Shown: one piece after another, positions 1-10,900 of the stretch | How the letters are laid out: each line of letters starts with the position of its first letter | How positions within the stretch are numbered: position 1 is the stretch's first letter | DNA from: Arsukibacterium tuosuense | Lineage (GTDB): Bacteria > Pseudomonadota > Gammaproteobacteria > Steroidobacterales > GCA-2729495 | DNA length: 64,000 bases | Assembly (NCBI GenBank): GCA_945872065.1 | Contig: CAMBYH010000001.1 | Span: forward strand, 109,246-173,245 | Reading direction: 5' to 3' | Translations under genes and position numbers: made by a program | Notes under the pieces: model-generated | The model's database searches: none | The model's input: the letters and a program-made list of their open reading frames with translations, nothing else | Told to the model about the DNA's origin: nothing

Positions 1-561
1 ATAGGGTTCCAGAGCATCGAGCCTGCGGCCAAGCACTTCCGGCACGAGTCCGCGGAGCACCCGACCACCGTCCAGCGGTGGAATAGGTAAAAGATTAAAT
101 ATAGCCAGTAATATATTGAAGCTTATACCAATCTGGGCCATCGAAAGCAGAAAGCGACGGGCACCTGACAGCGGGACTGGCGCGCTCCACCCCAGCACGC
201 TGACAAGCACGACGACCCAGAACAGGGCCATCAGCAGGTTACTGACTGGACCTGCCGCAGCCACCAGGACCATGTCGGACTTCGGGTTCCGCAGATTCCG
301 CGCATTCACCGGGACTGGCTTGGCCCAGCCGAAGGGTGGCAGGTTAAGGAACGTCAGTACCAGTGGGACCGCGACAGACCCAACAGGATCGATGTGCTTG
401 ATGGGATTCACAGTCAGGCGCCCCAGCAACTCGGCCGTCCGATCACCAAAGTGCCTGGCGGCCCAGCCATGGCAAACCTCGTGCAGGGTGATAGCGAACA
501 ACACTGGGATCGCTGCTGCTGAGAGCAACTGGATCGACGCAGCAACATCCATGTCGGGCAT
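1..561 (-). CDS. Site-2 protease family (M50) membrane zinc metalloprotease, C-terminus off the window
   Basis: Intramembrane zinc metalloprotease of family M50; its substrate is not evident. Starting from the ATG at 561, the protein has a hydrophobic segment with the zinc-binding HEVCH motif at residues 27-31 (HExxH type). Near the left edge it carries the third M50 signature, NLLPIPPLDGG, whose Asp is the expected further zinc ligand. The reading frame is still open at base 1, so at least 187 residues are visible and the C-terminus is missing. A second ATG lies 3 codons downstream and could also be used. The gene lies just downstream of yciO in the same orientation, a frequent pairing in Gammaproteobacteria. 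Family assignment is firm; physiological role is not known. Confidence 0.9.
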   Translation of the reverse strand, partial: MPDMDVAASIQLLSAAAIPVLFAITLHEVCHGWAARHFGDRTAELLGRLTVNPIKHIDPVGSVAVPLVLTFLNLPPFGWAKPVPVNARNLRNPKSDMVLVAAAGPVSNLLMALFWVVVLVSVLGWSAPVPLSGARRFLLSMAQIGISFNILLAIFNLLPIPPLDGGRVLRGLVPEVLGRRLDALEPY

Positions 562-597
562 GGGAAAGAGTATACGGGTGCGCGCGCAAGGGCGCCC

Positions 598-1218
598 CTA
601 CTCGAAGCCTCTGGTATCGCCCCGCCCCTGGCGAATGACTACGGGGTAGTCACCTGTAACGTCAACGACAGTCGTTGGCTCGATGCCGCAACTACCGCTG
701 TCGATCAGCAAGTCAATCTTGCCGGCCAGCGTAGCTCTGATCTCCTCTGGATCAGACAAAGGCAGATCATACCCAGGCAGCAGGAGCGTGGAACTCATGA
801 GTGGCTCACCAAGCACCTCAAGCAACGAGAGGGGCACCGGATGATCCGGCACTCGGATGCCAATAGTCTGCCGTTTCGGATTCTGCAGCCGACGGGGTAC
901 CTCCCGCGTCGCTTTTAGGATGAAGGTGTAGGGTCCGGGCGTGTGCGCCTTGAGCAGGCGATAGCACCAGTTCTCGACTTGCGCATAGGTGGCGATCTCC
1001 GAGAGGTCCCGGCACACCAGGGTGAAGTTATGGTCTTTGCCAGTCTGGCGAATCCGCTGCAGCCGTCCCGCAGCCTCCCGATCGCCAATGTGCCAGCCAA
1101 ACGCATAGCAGGAATCGGTTGGATAGACCATCAGTCCATCGCGTCGCAGGATCTCCACGGACTGCTGGACCAGCCGGCGCTGGGGATTGACGGGATGGAT
1201 GTGAAAGCATTGAGTCAT
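598..1218 (-). CDS. yciO: YciO-type Sua5/YrdC-family protein (threonylcarbamoyl-AMP synthase-like)
   Basis: A 206-residue member of the Sua5/YciO/YrdC family, whose best-known members make threonylcarbamoyl-AMP for the t6A modification of ANN-decoding tRNAs. The family signature is visible: the N-terminal VYPTDSCYAFGWH substrate-binding strand, the KDHNFTLVCRDLSEIA segment and the PGPYTFIL motif. The length and the opening residues MTQCFHIHP fit the YciO branch rather than TsaC or Sua5 proper, so essential t6A synthesis may be carried out by another gene. It is transcribed toward the M50 protease gene and diverges from yciB. The ATG at 1218 is only 6 bases from a likely -10 box, so the mRNA may be leaderless. 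Confidence 0.9.
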   Translation of the reverse strand: MTQCFHIHPVNPQRRLVQQSVEILRRDGLMVYPTDSCYAFGWHIGDREAAGRLQRIRQTGKDHNFTLVCRDLSEIATYAQVENWCYRLLKAHTPGPYTFILKATREVPRRLQNPKRQTIGIRVPDHPVPLSLLEVLGEPLMSSTLLLPGYDLPLSDPEEIRATLAGKIDLLIDSGSCGIEPTTVVDVTGDYPVVIRQGRGDTRGFE

Positions 1219-1224
1219 GGCCCT

Positions 1225-1230
1225 ATTCTA
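1225..1230 (-). promoter_or_regulatory. Possible -10 box of yciO
   Basis: On the minus strand this hexamer reads TAGAAT and is followed after 6 bases by the yciO ATG. I see no good -35 hexamer at 16-18 bases. If this box is used, transcription would start at or next to the A of the ATG. Prediction by eye only. Confidence 0.35.
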
Positions 1231-1305
1231 GCGTCACAGTGCGGACTCCCCCGGGGCCTCTCCGATGGGTATCATGGCTAGCGTTTCCATAGCGACATCC
1301 CGTTA

Positions 1306-1851
1306 ATGCAGGCTGTAGTCGACTTCTTGCCCCTAATTGCGTTTGCCGTGGCGTATTGGCTAGGTGGGATGCACATCGCGATCGCTACGATCATGGCCGC
1401 TATCTCCCTGCAGGTGCTGATTACCTGGCTCGTGAAGCGCACCGTCAGCCGCATGCTGCTGGCCTCTGCCGCACTGGTGGTGGTCCTCGGTGGAATCAGC
1501 CTGTTACTGAACAACGACCTCATTTTCAAGTGGAAACCAACCGTGCTGAACTGGGCTTTCGCTGCGGTCTTCCTGGGCAGCGGGTACATTGGTGACCGGA
1601 CGGTCGCTCAACGCATCCTTGAGTCGGTCTCAAAGGACGAATTCAAACTTTCCCAGACGGACTGGCGACAGCTCAACCTCATGTGGGTGGGCTTTTTTCT
1701 GGTTTCCGGCGCGGCAAACATCTTCGTGGCGTATCGGTTCAGTGAACCCGTGTGGGTTAACTTCAAGCTGTTCGGACTCACGGGCATGACACTGGTCTTC
1801 GCCGTGATTCAGGGGCTATGGCTGAACAGGCGCACGCCGGGGGAGACGTAG
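1306..1851 (+). CDS. yciB: Septation protein A / inner-membrane protein YciB
   Basis: A 181-residue polytopic inner-membrane protein of the YciB/IspZ family, linked in enterics to cell-envelope integrity and septation. The sequence shows about five hydrophobic helices, the family-typical opening MQAVVDFLPLIAFAVAYW, the internal segment KPTVLNWAFAAVFLGS, and the C-terminal DFxxxxTDWRQLNLMWVGFF-like region before the last helices. Its length matches the family. It is first in a three-gene group with yciI, whose GTG start directly follows the yciB stop, and bolA. It diverges from yciO. Confidence 0.93.
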   Translation: MQAVVDFLPLIAFAVAYWLGGMHIAIATIMAAISLQVLITWLVKRTVSRMLLASAALVVVLGGISLLLNNDLIFKWKPTVLNWAFAAVFLGSGYIGDRTVAQRILESVSKDEFKLSQTDWRQLNLMWVGFFLVSGAANIFVAYRFSEPVWVNFKLFGLTGMTLVFAVIQGLWLNRRTPGET

Positions 1852-2151
1852 GTGCTGTACGCCATTGCCGGCACTGATGCGCCCGACAGTCTGCCCGGAC
1901 GACTCGCCGCACGAGCAGCCCATCTGTCGAGGGTCGCCCTGCTCAGGGATCAGGGCCGCCTGGTACTGGCCGGCCCGCACCCACGCCTCGATACGAGCGA
2001 CCCCGGCGCGGCAGGCTTCAGCGGTAGCCTGATCGTCGCGGAGTTTCCGACCAGGGCGGAAGCGGAGGCCTGGGCCGCCGCTGACCCCTACATAGAGGCT
2101 GGAGTCTGGACCGAGGCCAGCGTCAGGCCCTTCATCCAGGTCATGCCGTGA
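1852..2151 (+). CDS. yciI: YciI family protein
   Basis: A 99-residue protein of the YciI family (ferredoxin-like dimeric alpha-beta barrel). The opening MLYAIAGTDAPDSL, the HLSRVALLRDQGRLVLAGPHP core and the PYIEAGVWTEASVRPF end are all characteristic. The biochemical role of the family is unsettled; an enzyme-like active site with conserved His and Asp has been proposed for it. The start is a GTG directly abutting the yciB stop, and the stop overlaps the GTG of the next gene by three bases, so the three genes look translationally coupled. Confidence 0.9.
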   Translation: MLYAIAGTDAPDSLPGRLAARAAHLSRVALLRDQGRLVLAGPHPRLDTSDPGAAGFSGSLIVAEFPTRAEAEAWAAADPYIEAGVWTEASVRPFIQVMP

Positions 2152-2420
2152 CTAATGAGCTTTCCGCGGTTCGGCTGGCTGCCATCCGGAGTCGCCTCAC
2201 CCTCGCCATTGCCCCCCGACTTCTGGAGATTGCAGACGAGAGCCATCTGCATGCCGGGCACGCTGGGGCCCGGGATGGCCGCGGCCATTTTCGGGTGACT
2301 ATTGCCTCGGAGCGCTTTCGGGGCCTGAGCCGCCTTGCGCAGCATCGCCTCGTGTATGACGCGCTCGGCGACCTGATGCTCACGGATATACACGCGGTCA
2401 GCATCTCGTCCCAGATCTGA
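2148..2420 (+). CDS. BolA family protein
   Basis: A 90-residue BolA/IbaG-family protein, a class-II KH-like fold that works with monothiol glutaredoxins in iron-sulfur trafficking and, for BolA itself, in morphology control. Visible hallmarks are RSRLTLAIAPRLLEIADESHLHAGH near the start in two blocks and the C-terminal FRGLSRLAQHRLVYDALGDL helix followed by IHAVSI. The GTG start at 2148 overlaps the yciI stop. The pairing yciI-bolA next to yciB recurs in Gammaproteobacteria. I do not distinguish bolA from a bolA-like paralogue. Confidence 0.88.
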   Translation: MTNELSAVRLAAIRSRLTLAIAPRLLEIADESHLHAGHAGARDGRGHFRVTIASERFRGLSRLAQHRLVYDALGDLMLTDIHAVSISSQI

Positions 2421-2610
2421 CGGCCTCCCCCGCCTGACCAGCCGGCCTCGCCCTTCGGCAAGGGTGTCCCCTTGACTGCCGGATCACTTTACAAAACACT
2501 GGTCCCAGTCGACTACATTCGCCCCCAAGTAACCACTTTAAGCGCTTGATTCCTGTTGACTAGACATAACTTTCGCCCTAACCTCTTTGACATAACGAAT
2601 TAGAAAGAAT
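2421..2610. other. Intergenic region before the DUF6502/GISGSG locus
   Basis: This 190-base gap shows a clear shift to higher A+T in its second half. No convincing terminator, tRNA or promoter pair can be named by eye. The promoter of the following gene must lie here or close by. Confidence 0.4.
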
Positions 2611-3426
2611 ATGGAAGCCGACCTTAAGGCAGCGCTGCTGACGGCGTATGCACGGCTTCTGAGGCCACTAGTCCAGATCCTGTTACGCAACGGCATCTCT
2701 TACTCCGAGTTTGCTGATACGGCCAAGCGGGTTTTTGTGAACACAGCTGCGACACACATTGGCAAGGGCAAGGCTGAAGTTTCAGCTGCGCAGATCGCCA
2801 TTCAGACGGGACTCTCGCAGCGCGAGACGCAGGAGATTCTCGACGGACGGAGCCAGCCGGCGGTGAACACAAATCTGGCCAGGATTGCTGCCCTATTAAC
2901 GGCTTGGCATAGCGACGACCGGGTTGTTGGCCCGTACGGATTGCCGCTTGAACTTCAGCCGCGCGAACCGGGCTGCATGGATTTTGAGACCTTGGTTCGC
3001 GAGTACTGCCCTGGAGCTGATCACGGCCCGCTGCTGAGCCAGCTCATTGCAATTGGAGTGGTTCGACAAACAGACGACGGCTGGTTGCGTGTCCTGACCA
3101 GGACTTACCTGCCGGATGTGGACGCTCCCGACAGCGTGGAACGGATCGGCTACGCGGTAGAGCGCCTAGTTGAAACCGTCGACTTCAACCGCCAACAGCA
3201 GGACCCGGAGCAGCGGCTTTTTGAACGGACCGTCACCGCGGACTTTGGACTGAAAGAAGAAGACTTGCCGGCATTGGAAGGCTTTGTCCGGCAGCGCGGC
3301 CAGCAGTTGCTTGAAGAAATCGACAACTGGGTAACGCTCCGCGACAAGCCGGACCTAGAGCGCGGAGACCGGGCAGTCCAGACCGGCTTGGGCATTTATC
3401 ACTTTGTAGACGGCTGGAAAAACTAA
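2611..3426 (+). CDS. DUF6502-like protein of unknown function (copy A)
   Basis: A 271-residue soluble protein that I assign to the DUF6502 family by its N-terminal block LLRPLVQILLRNGISYSEFA and the segment AKRVFVNTA. No biochemical function is known to me. The N-terminal third reads like a helix-turn-helix region (VSAAQIAIQTGLSQRETQEI), so DNA binding is possible but inferred. The C-terminus ends GLGIYHFVDG. Copy B at 4344-5162 on the other strand shares the same layout and motifs. The gene is followed after 41 bases by an exported repeat protein in the same orientation, which suggests a regulator-plus-effector or co-expressed pair. Base composition is more A+T-rich than in the flanking backbone. 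Confidence 0.65.
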   Translation: MEADLKAALLTAYARLLRPLVQILLRNGISYSEFADTAKRVFVNTAATHIGKGKAEVSAAQIAIQTGLSQRETQEILDGRSQPAVNTNLARIAALLTAWHSDDRVVGPYGLPLELQPREPGCMDFETLVREYCPGADHGPLLSQLIAIGVVRQTDDGWLRVLTRTYLPDVDAPDSVERIGYAVERLVETVDFNRQQQDPEQRLFERTVTADFGLKEEDLPALEGFVRQRGQQLLEEIDNWVTLRDKPDLERGDRAVQTGLGIYHFVDGWKN

Positions 3427-3467
3427 AACAAGACAAACGTCATCCGGATATCTCAGGGAAATAGCAG

Positions 3468-4298
3468 ATGAAAATCGTCAGCAGCATCGCATCTGCCCTG
3501 GTCCTCTCACTGAGTTGGTCTTTGGCAGCTGCCGAAGCATCGGCCGACATGGCCGGTATCCGAATCGTTGGTCAGGAAGTCGACGGTACGTTGGTTCTTG
3601 ATGACACGGTGAGCGGTCTCTCGACCTGGGCAACGCCAGGCTTGGCCATGCCCGCTGGGGAATCGGTGGAATCCGCGCCAACCCTGCTGGTGATTGGGCA
3701 CCTTGAGGGTTGGGATCCAAAGACGGGTGTCCTGACTGTTTCGGGGCAGACCATGACCCTGGCTGACGGCGCCACGATCATTGACGCTCCGCGAGATATG
3801 CAGGCGACACTCACAGCGGACAGCGTGATTTGGTACCTGCAGCAAGGTCGCTACACTGCCGTGGCCGGCGACACTTTCGGCGGCGGCGAGAGCCTCGCAA
3901 CCCACATCGTGCGGCTGGACAACGAAACCAAGCCGGGCACGGCACCCATCTATGTTCGGGGCTCACTGGACCTGGTTGATGACCTTCAGGGTATCGCCTA
4001 TATGGGCGGCATGGCGCTGAGTCTCAACAGCATGACATCTGGCGAGTTTCCTTCGACTGGAAATCTCGTTGAAGTCATGGCCTATGAGGCTACCGCCGGA
4101 AACGCGATCGTCACGAATTACTCCAGCTTGGATGCAGAAGACTCGAGAGGCACCAAGTCTGGGCTCGCTGGCATCAGTGGCAGCGGCGCTCGGGCCCAGG
4201 GCATCAGCGGCAGTGGCATCAGAGTCAGGACATTAGGCATCAGCGGCAGCGGCGCTCGGGCTCAGGGCATCAGTGGCAGCGGCGCTCGGAAAAAATAA
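3468..4298 (+). CDS. Exported DUF5666-like protein with C-terminal GISGSG repeats
   Basis: A 276-residue protein of unknown function. Residues 1-25 form a typical signal peptide (basic start, LVLSLSWSLAAAEA), so export across the inner membrane is likely. The body is beta-rich, with short modules such as GHLEGWDPKTGVLTVSG and YVRGSLDLVDDLQG that resemble OB-like DUF5666 repeats; that match is by recollection of the family style. The last 43 residues contain four GISGSG units, two followed by ARAQ. The same unit is repeated in the DNA (30, 36, 30 and 30 bases). The gene lies 41 bases downstream of DUF6502 copy A. No lipobox or LPXTG-like signal is visible, so the tail does not look like a known anchor. 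Confidence 0.6.
   Translation: MKIVSSIASALVLSLSWSLAAAEASADMAGIRIVGQEVDGTLVLDDTVSGLSTWATPGLAMPAGESVESAPTLLVIGHLEGWDPKTGVLTVSGQTMTLADGATIIDAPRDMQATLTADSVIWYLQQGRYTAVAGDTFGGGESLATHIVRLDNETKPGTAPIYVRGSLDLVDDLQGIAYMGGMALSLNSMTSGEFPSTGNLVEVMAYEATAGNAIVTNYSSLDAEDSRGTKSGLAGISGSGARAQGISGSGIRVRTLGISGSGARAQGISGSGARKK
4170..4295 (+). repeat. Four tandem units encoding GISGSG
   Basis: Units start at 4170, 4200, 4236 and 4266 and are 30, 36, 30 and 30 bases long. Three are nearly identical, with silent changes such as agt/agc for Ser; the second carries six extra bases and a diverged end. The stop codon follows the last unit directly. Confidence 0.9.
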
Positions 4299-4343
4299 TA
4301 GACATCGGTCACGCTCACCCGCCAAGAACAGCCTTCGCCCCCT

Positions 4344-5162
4344 CTAGGAGCGGAAGTTAGCTGGATCGTCCACGAACTGATAGAGACCCACGCCAATCAC
4401 TTCGTTAGCTTCTGACTGTGTTTCTCGATCAGCCTCAGAAAGCAGATCATCTATCTCGTGGGAAAACTCCTTAAGGCGTTCCGCTAACAATCTATCTATC
4501 GCTCCCCGCTGCGCCTTAGGAAGACAGTAGTTCCAAACGATTCGTTGAAAGCGCAGCTGTCTGCCATCATCAGTGCTAGCGTTGTAGGCGACAGTCATTC
4601 CAAGTTGGCGTATTCCGTACTGCAGCCCCTGAATCAGCCTCTCCTCAGTGGTTCCCGGAATGAATGATCGCCGATTCGCAACGAATAATCCGTTCTCTGA
4701 CTCCGACACGGCGCCTACCCGAACTAATTCGGCCCGCATCGTACTTGGCGAAACACTGCGAGAGCATTGACGCACCAATTCGCAAAACGAATCATTCCCA
4801 GAGTCCCAGGTGAGAGATCTCGGCTTACCGGAGGTACTACAGAATCTGAAATCTGTATGCCACAAAGTTAAAACTTCCGATGGAAGACTTCGCACCTCAT
4901 TGTTCGAAAAAGGCGCCTCTAGGAGCTGCGCCTGGACAAGACTCACAACCTTGCGAGGCAAGCCAGTCATCAAGGAGATTCGAGAGACGTTCGCCGATCT
5001 TCCACGAGACCCGTACTCATCCATCGCTACTCCGACAAATGCAGCTTTACACACCCTCTCAAAGTCGTGATAGGTGATACCGAACTTTAGGAGTATCGAA
5101 GCTATTGGACGGAGTGTCGCGAGCAGGACAGAGTAAACCGTCCCCCGTATTGGATTGTTCAT
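4344..5162 (-). CDS. DUF6502-like protein of unknown function (copy B)
   Basis: A 272-residue protein, opposite in orientation to copy A and almost the same length. Aligned by eye, the two share LRPxxxILLxxGIxYxxF, KxxFVxxA, a TGL turn, an LTxWHxDxR block, and a final GVGLYQFVDD against GLGIYHFVDG. They are paralogues of one family with substantial divergence. A 60-base sample inside this gene (4861-4920) contains only 27 G+C, against 34 of 60 in a sample of neighbouring ligA (6901-6960), consistent with separate acquisition. Function unknown; a DNA-binding role is inferred only from the N-terminal helix-turn-helix-like segment. It lies downstream of ligA in the same direction, after an 81-base gap. 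Confidence 0.65.
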   Translation of the reverse strand: MNNPIRGTVYSVLLATLRPIASILLKFGITYHDFERVCKAAFVGVAMDEYGSRGRSANVSRISLMTGLPRKVVSLVQAQLLEAPFSNNEVRSLPSEVLTLWHTDFRFCSTSGKPRSLTWDSGNDSFCELVRQCSRSVSPSTMRAELVRVGAVSESENGLFVANRRSFIPGTTEERLIQGLQYGIRQLGMTVAYNASTDDGRQLRFQRIVWNYCLPKAQRGAIDRLLAERLKEFSHEIDDLLSEADRETQSEANEVIGVGLYQFVDDPANFRS

Positions 5163-5243
5163 TACTCAGCCTCGCACGCTTGGGTAACAGTTAAGTGGGC
5201 GGCTTTCCTTAACGACTGACGACCTCGAAACTGGTCGACTGAA

Positions 5244-7313
<2,070 letters not shown>

Positions 7314-7928
7314 TCAGCCCGGCCGGCCATGCCGGTGCTGAAACTGAATGACGTCTTCCCGGAGGTACCGCTCACGCTGGACACTAAGCGTACTGCCGTG
7401 CTCGTCCACGAGGTTGCCATCCAGGCGCTTGGCAACAGCCCGGCCGGCGCTAACCATGGCATCAAAGGCTGCTACGGGCTCGATCGGCCCCGGCAGGCCC
7501 AGAAACAGGCTGACGCCGGGATACTGGTCAGTGCGCAGTCGTGTGAGATCGAAGGACCCGGGCTCCGTGAGACTGGCGACACTGAAGATGGGCGTCTCGT
7601 CTGTATCGGACACGCTCTGGTGAAAGATGCCGAACTTGCCGTGACGCAACCCCGCCTCACGCAATGCGAGGACAAGATCTTCGCCGGGGAAAGCACTGGC
7701 TCCACGACTCAGGATCCGGATGGTCACGATCTTGGCTGGGAGCTCCGGGACTGCCACCTTAACCGGCAGGGTCGGCTCCTGACGCACTCCGGTGCCAGTT
7801 ACGAGAGGCGCCGGACGAAGTGCTGAGCGAAAACGCTCCGTCAGTCGCGCGCGGTAACGGGACCAAAGGAATAGAGCCACCAGGATGAGCAGGGCGGCAA
7901 GGAGAAGAACCCAGCGCAGCTCAGTCAT
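7314..7928 (-). CDS. zipA: Cell division protein ZipA
   Basis: A membrane-anchored FtsZ-binding protein of the Gammaproteobacterial divisome. Residues 4-24 form one N-terminal membrane helix (LRWVLLLAALLILVALFLWS), followed by basic residues. The C-terminal ZipA globular domain spans roughly residues 65-200, with the marks KIVTIRILSR, FPGEDLVLALREAGLRHG, SLTEPGSFDL and GLPGP. At 204 residues it is well short of the E. coli protein because the Pro/Gln-rich linker is reduced to about 35 residues. I prefer the ATG at 7928; a TTG two codons upstream is also possible. It starts 7 bases after the smc stop. Confidence 0.93.
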   Translation of the reverse strand: MTELRWVLLLAALLILVALFLWSRYRARLTERFRSALRPAPLVTGTGVRQEPTLPVKVAVPELPAKIVTIRILSRGASAFPGEDLVLALREAGLRHGKFGIFHQSVSDTDETPIFSVASLTEPGSFDLTRLRTDQYPGVSLFLGLPGPIEPVAAFDAMVSAGRAVAKRLDGNLVDEHGSTLSVQRERYLREDVIQFQHRHGRPG

Positions 7929-7934
7929 GGGCAA

Positions 7935-10900
7935 TCAGCTGGCGACGAGCTTAACGGCCTCATCGATATCCACCGCAACCAGCCGCGACACACCCGGCTC
8001 ATTCATCGTTACCCCGGTGAGCTGCTTGGTCATCTCCATTGTGGTCTTGTTGTGGGTAATGACGATGAACTGCACGGTCTTGGACATCTCACGAACGATA
8101 TCGCAAAAGCGCGCGACATTGGCTTCATCCAATGGCGCATCAACCTCATCCAGCAGGCAGAAGGGCGCAGGATTCAGCTCGAAGATGGAAAAGATGAGCG
8201 CGACTGCCGTCAGGGCCTTCTCACCGCCAGAGAGCAGGTGGATATGGCTGTTGCGCTTGCCTGGCGGACGGGCCATAACCGTCACTCCAGCAACGAGCAA
8301 GTCCTCCCCCTCGAGCGTGAGATAGGCATGACCGCCACCAAAGAGTCTTGGGAAAAGACGCTTGAGGCCAGAGTTTATGTTGTCGAAGGTCTCCTGAAAC
8401 CGCGTCCGGCTCTCACGATCTATTCGCCGGATCGCGTGAGACAGGGTCTCCAGTGCTGACGACAAGTCGGCATGCTGGGAATCGAGATAAGTCTTGCGCT
8501 CCGACTGCTCAGAGAACTCATCAATCGCCGCCAGATTGATGGGCCCAAGGCGCTCGATGGAGGTCCGCGTCTGGGTGAGGCGCTGATCCCACTGCTCTGG
8601 ATTCGCGTCGGGAGGAACCAGGGCAGACACGTCACTCAATAGCAGTCCGGTAGCAGCAAAGCGCTCGTTCAGGGACTCGCCCCGAACCTCCAGCTCACGC
8701 ACGTGCATCCGCAGGGCCTCAAGGCCCTCCCGTTCGCTGGCTACCCGCTTCTCCAGCTCGTGACGCTGACCTTCGCTGGTCTTTACCCGCTGCTCAACGG
8801 ACGTCAGCCCATCGCGCTGGCGCGTCAGCTCGGCCTGGACTTCGAGTTGCCGGGCCAACTGGCCGTCAAGCTCCGCCTGGTAGTCCTGGATCGGTGCCTC
8901 ACTGTCGACCGTATCCACCTCGAGCGTCGCAATGCGCTGATCCAGCTGGCCGTGTTGCTGGGTAACTCGCTCCAGAGCGGTTGCCGCAGCCCCATGGGCT
9001 GCGCGGCGGCTCTCAAACTCAATCAGGATCTGGCCAACAGCCGCCCGCTGGCTATCGGCCAGTTCCCTGGCCGCATTGTATCGGCCCAGGAGTGCCTCCT
9101 GCTGTTCCCGTCGATCGGGGCGCTGCAGGTCTAGCTCGGCGAGACTCCGCTCTGCCCCCTGGAGCCGGCCCCGGGCTTCTTCAATGACAATGAGAAGTTC
9201 ACCAAGCTCACTGCGGACCACATCCTCATCGTGGGCCAGATTCTGGAGTCGCTGCCGGGCACGCTCCAGATCCTGATGCAGGGTGGCTGCTATCGACGCA
9301 GATTCCAGGCTTTGCCTGTTGGCATCGGTAAGCCGAAGCTGGATCTGCTGGCGCTCCCGCTCCAGCGCATCAATCTCGCCGCGCAGGGTGAGACGGGATT
9401 GCCCGAGGACCAGAATCTGGGCTTCATCTCCGACGAGTGCGGCTTCGAGATCCCGGATCTCCCGCTCCCGGGCCATCATGCCCACGTAGCGCTGACCCCG
9501 ATTGATGCGCACCCAGCCTGCGCCCAACCAGATACCCTCAGGAGTGATCAGCGACTGACCATCCTGAAGACTGGCCCGCAATCCCAGGGCTTCATCGACC
9601 GTTTCCACGCACTGAACGTTAGCCAGCAACCTGCCCACAGAACCCGCATGCTGAACCCGGCTGGCCAGTGAACCTGGCGGTGCAACGGCCTCCGCACCAG
9701 AATCCTCCACCAGAACCAGTGTGGCGTCAGGCAATGACGTCGCATGTGCTCCCGGATCACCCACACAAACTGCCTGCAGGAAGTCACCCAGCACAGTCTC
9801 AACCGCCCGGGTCCACCGTGTATCCGCAACCAGCTGCTGCACGAGTCGCTTCCGCTCGCCCAGACCGGACTTGGCGAGCCAGCCACTGAGTATTTCCTCT
9901 TCGTTACCCAGTGCGGCGTTCTGAATGACCCGCAACGTGTCGAGCCGGCCGCGCCGGGCCTCAAGTTCTCCCCGCAACTGCTCGATGTCACCGCCCAGGC
10001 GCTGCTCTGCCTCGCGCTGGCTGCCCAGGGTAAAGCCAGCCTCCTCCAGAGCCTTAACCTCGGCGGTAAGCAGTAACTGTGTTTCTGCCTGCAACCGGTC
10101 CTGGGCGATCAGCCGCGCCTCCAGATCCACAACGGAAATGGACTGCCGCTCCCCCTCGACCGAGTGGAGCTGCCGCTCAAGACGGATCTTATGCGCTTCG
10201 AGGTGCTCCAGACGGGTCTGCTCCACCTGGCGCGCCTGCTGCTGTTCCTTTACGTCCAGATTGAACCTGTGCCACTCATCCTGCCAGGCGTCCAAAGCAG
10301 TCTCTCCAGCCTGCAGCTCGGCGAGCGCTGCCGCTTCCGCTTCGCGGGCAGCGGCCAGACCCGGCTCGAATCCAGCCATACCGAGCTCGATAGCGGAGAG
10401 AGCCTGGCTGTCGCGCTCGACTTCGGCCACTACAGTGGACAACTCAGTGCGGGCCTGGGCCAGATCGCGGAGTGCGCGTTCGCGCAGTTCACGGGCATGG
10501 GCCAGCGTCTGCTCAAGCCGGGCAATCTCACCCTGAACAGCGTAGTACGTCGCCTGGGTGGCTGAGAAGGCATCGCTGGCTATCAGGTGTTCGGCACGAT
10601 CCCTCTCGATATCCAGCTCTACCTGGCGCTGGCCGGCCAAGGCGGCGTCCATTGCTGTCTGGCGCGCAGACAGCTCAGCTCGGTGGGCAGCCAGCCCGCC
10701 CTCAAGCTCTGCCAGTCTGATAGCCAGCAGCTCCGCTTCAAGCTGCCGCTCCTGCTGCTTGAGGGTCCGGTACTTTTCTGCCACCTGGGCCTGGCGCTGC
10801 AAATGCTTGATCTGCTTCTCCACCTCATCCCGCAGATCGGCCAGGCGGGCAAGGTTCTCCCGCGTATTGTGCATGCGGGTTTCTGTTTCGCGGCGGCGCT

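Noticed and set aside
4170..4295. CRISPR-like array
   Set aside because: The repeats are in-frame coding units without unique spacers, and no cas gene is nearby.
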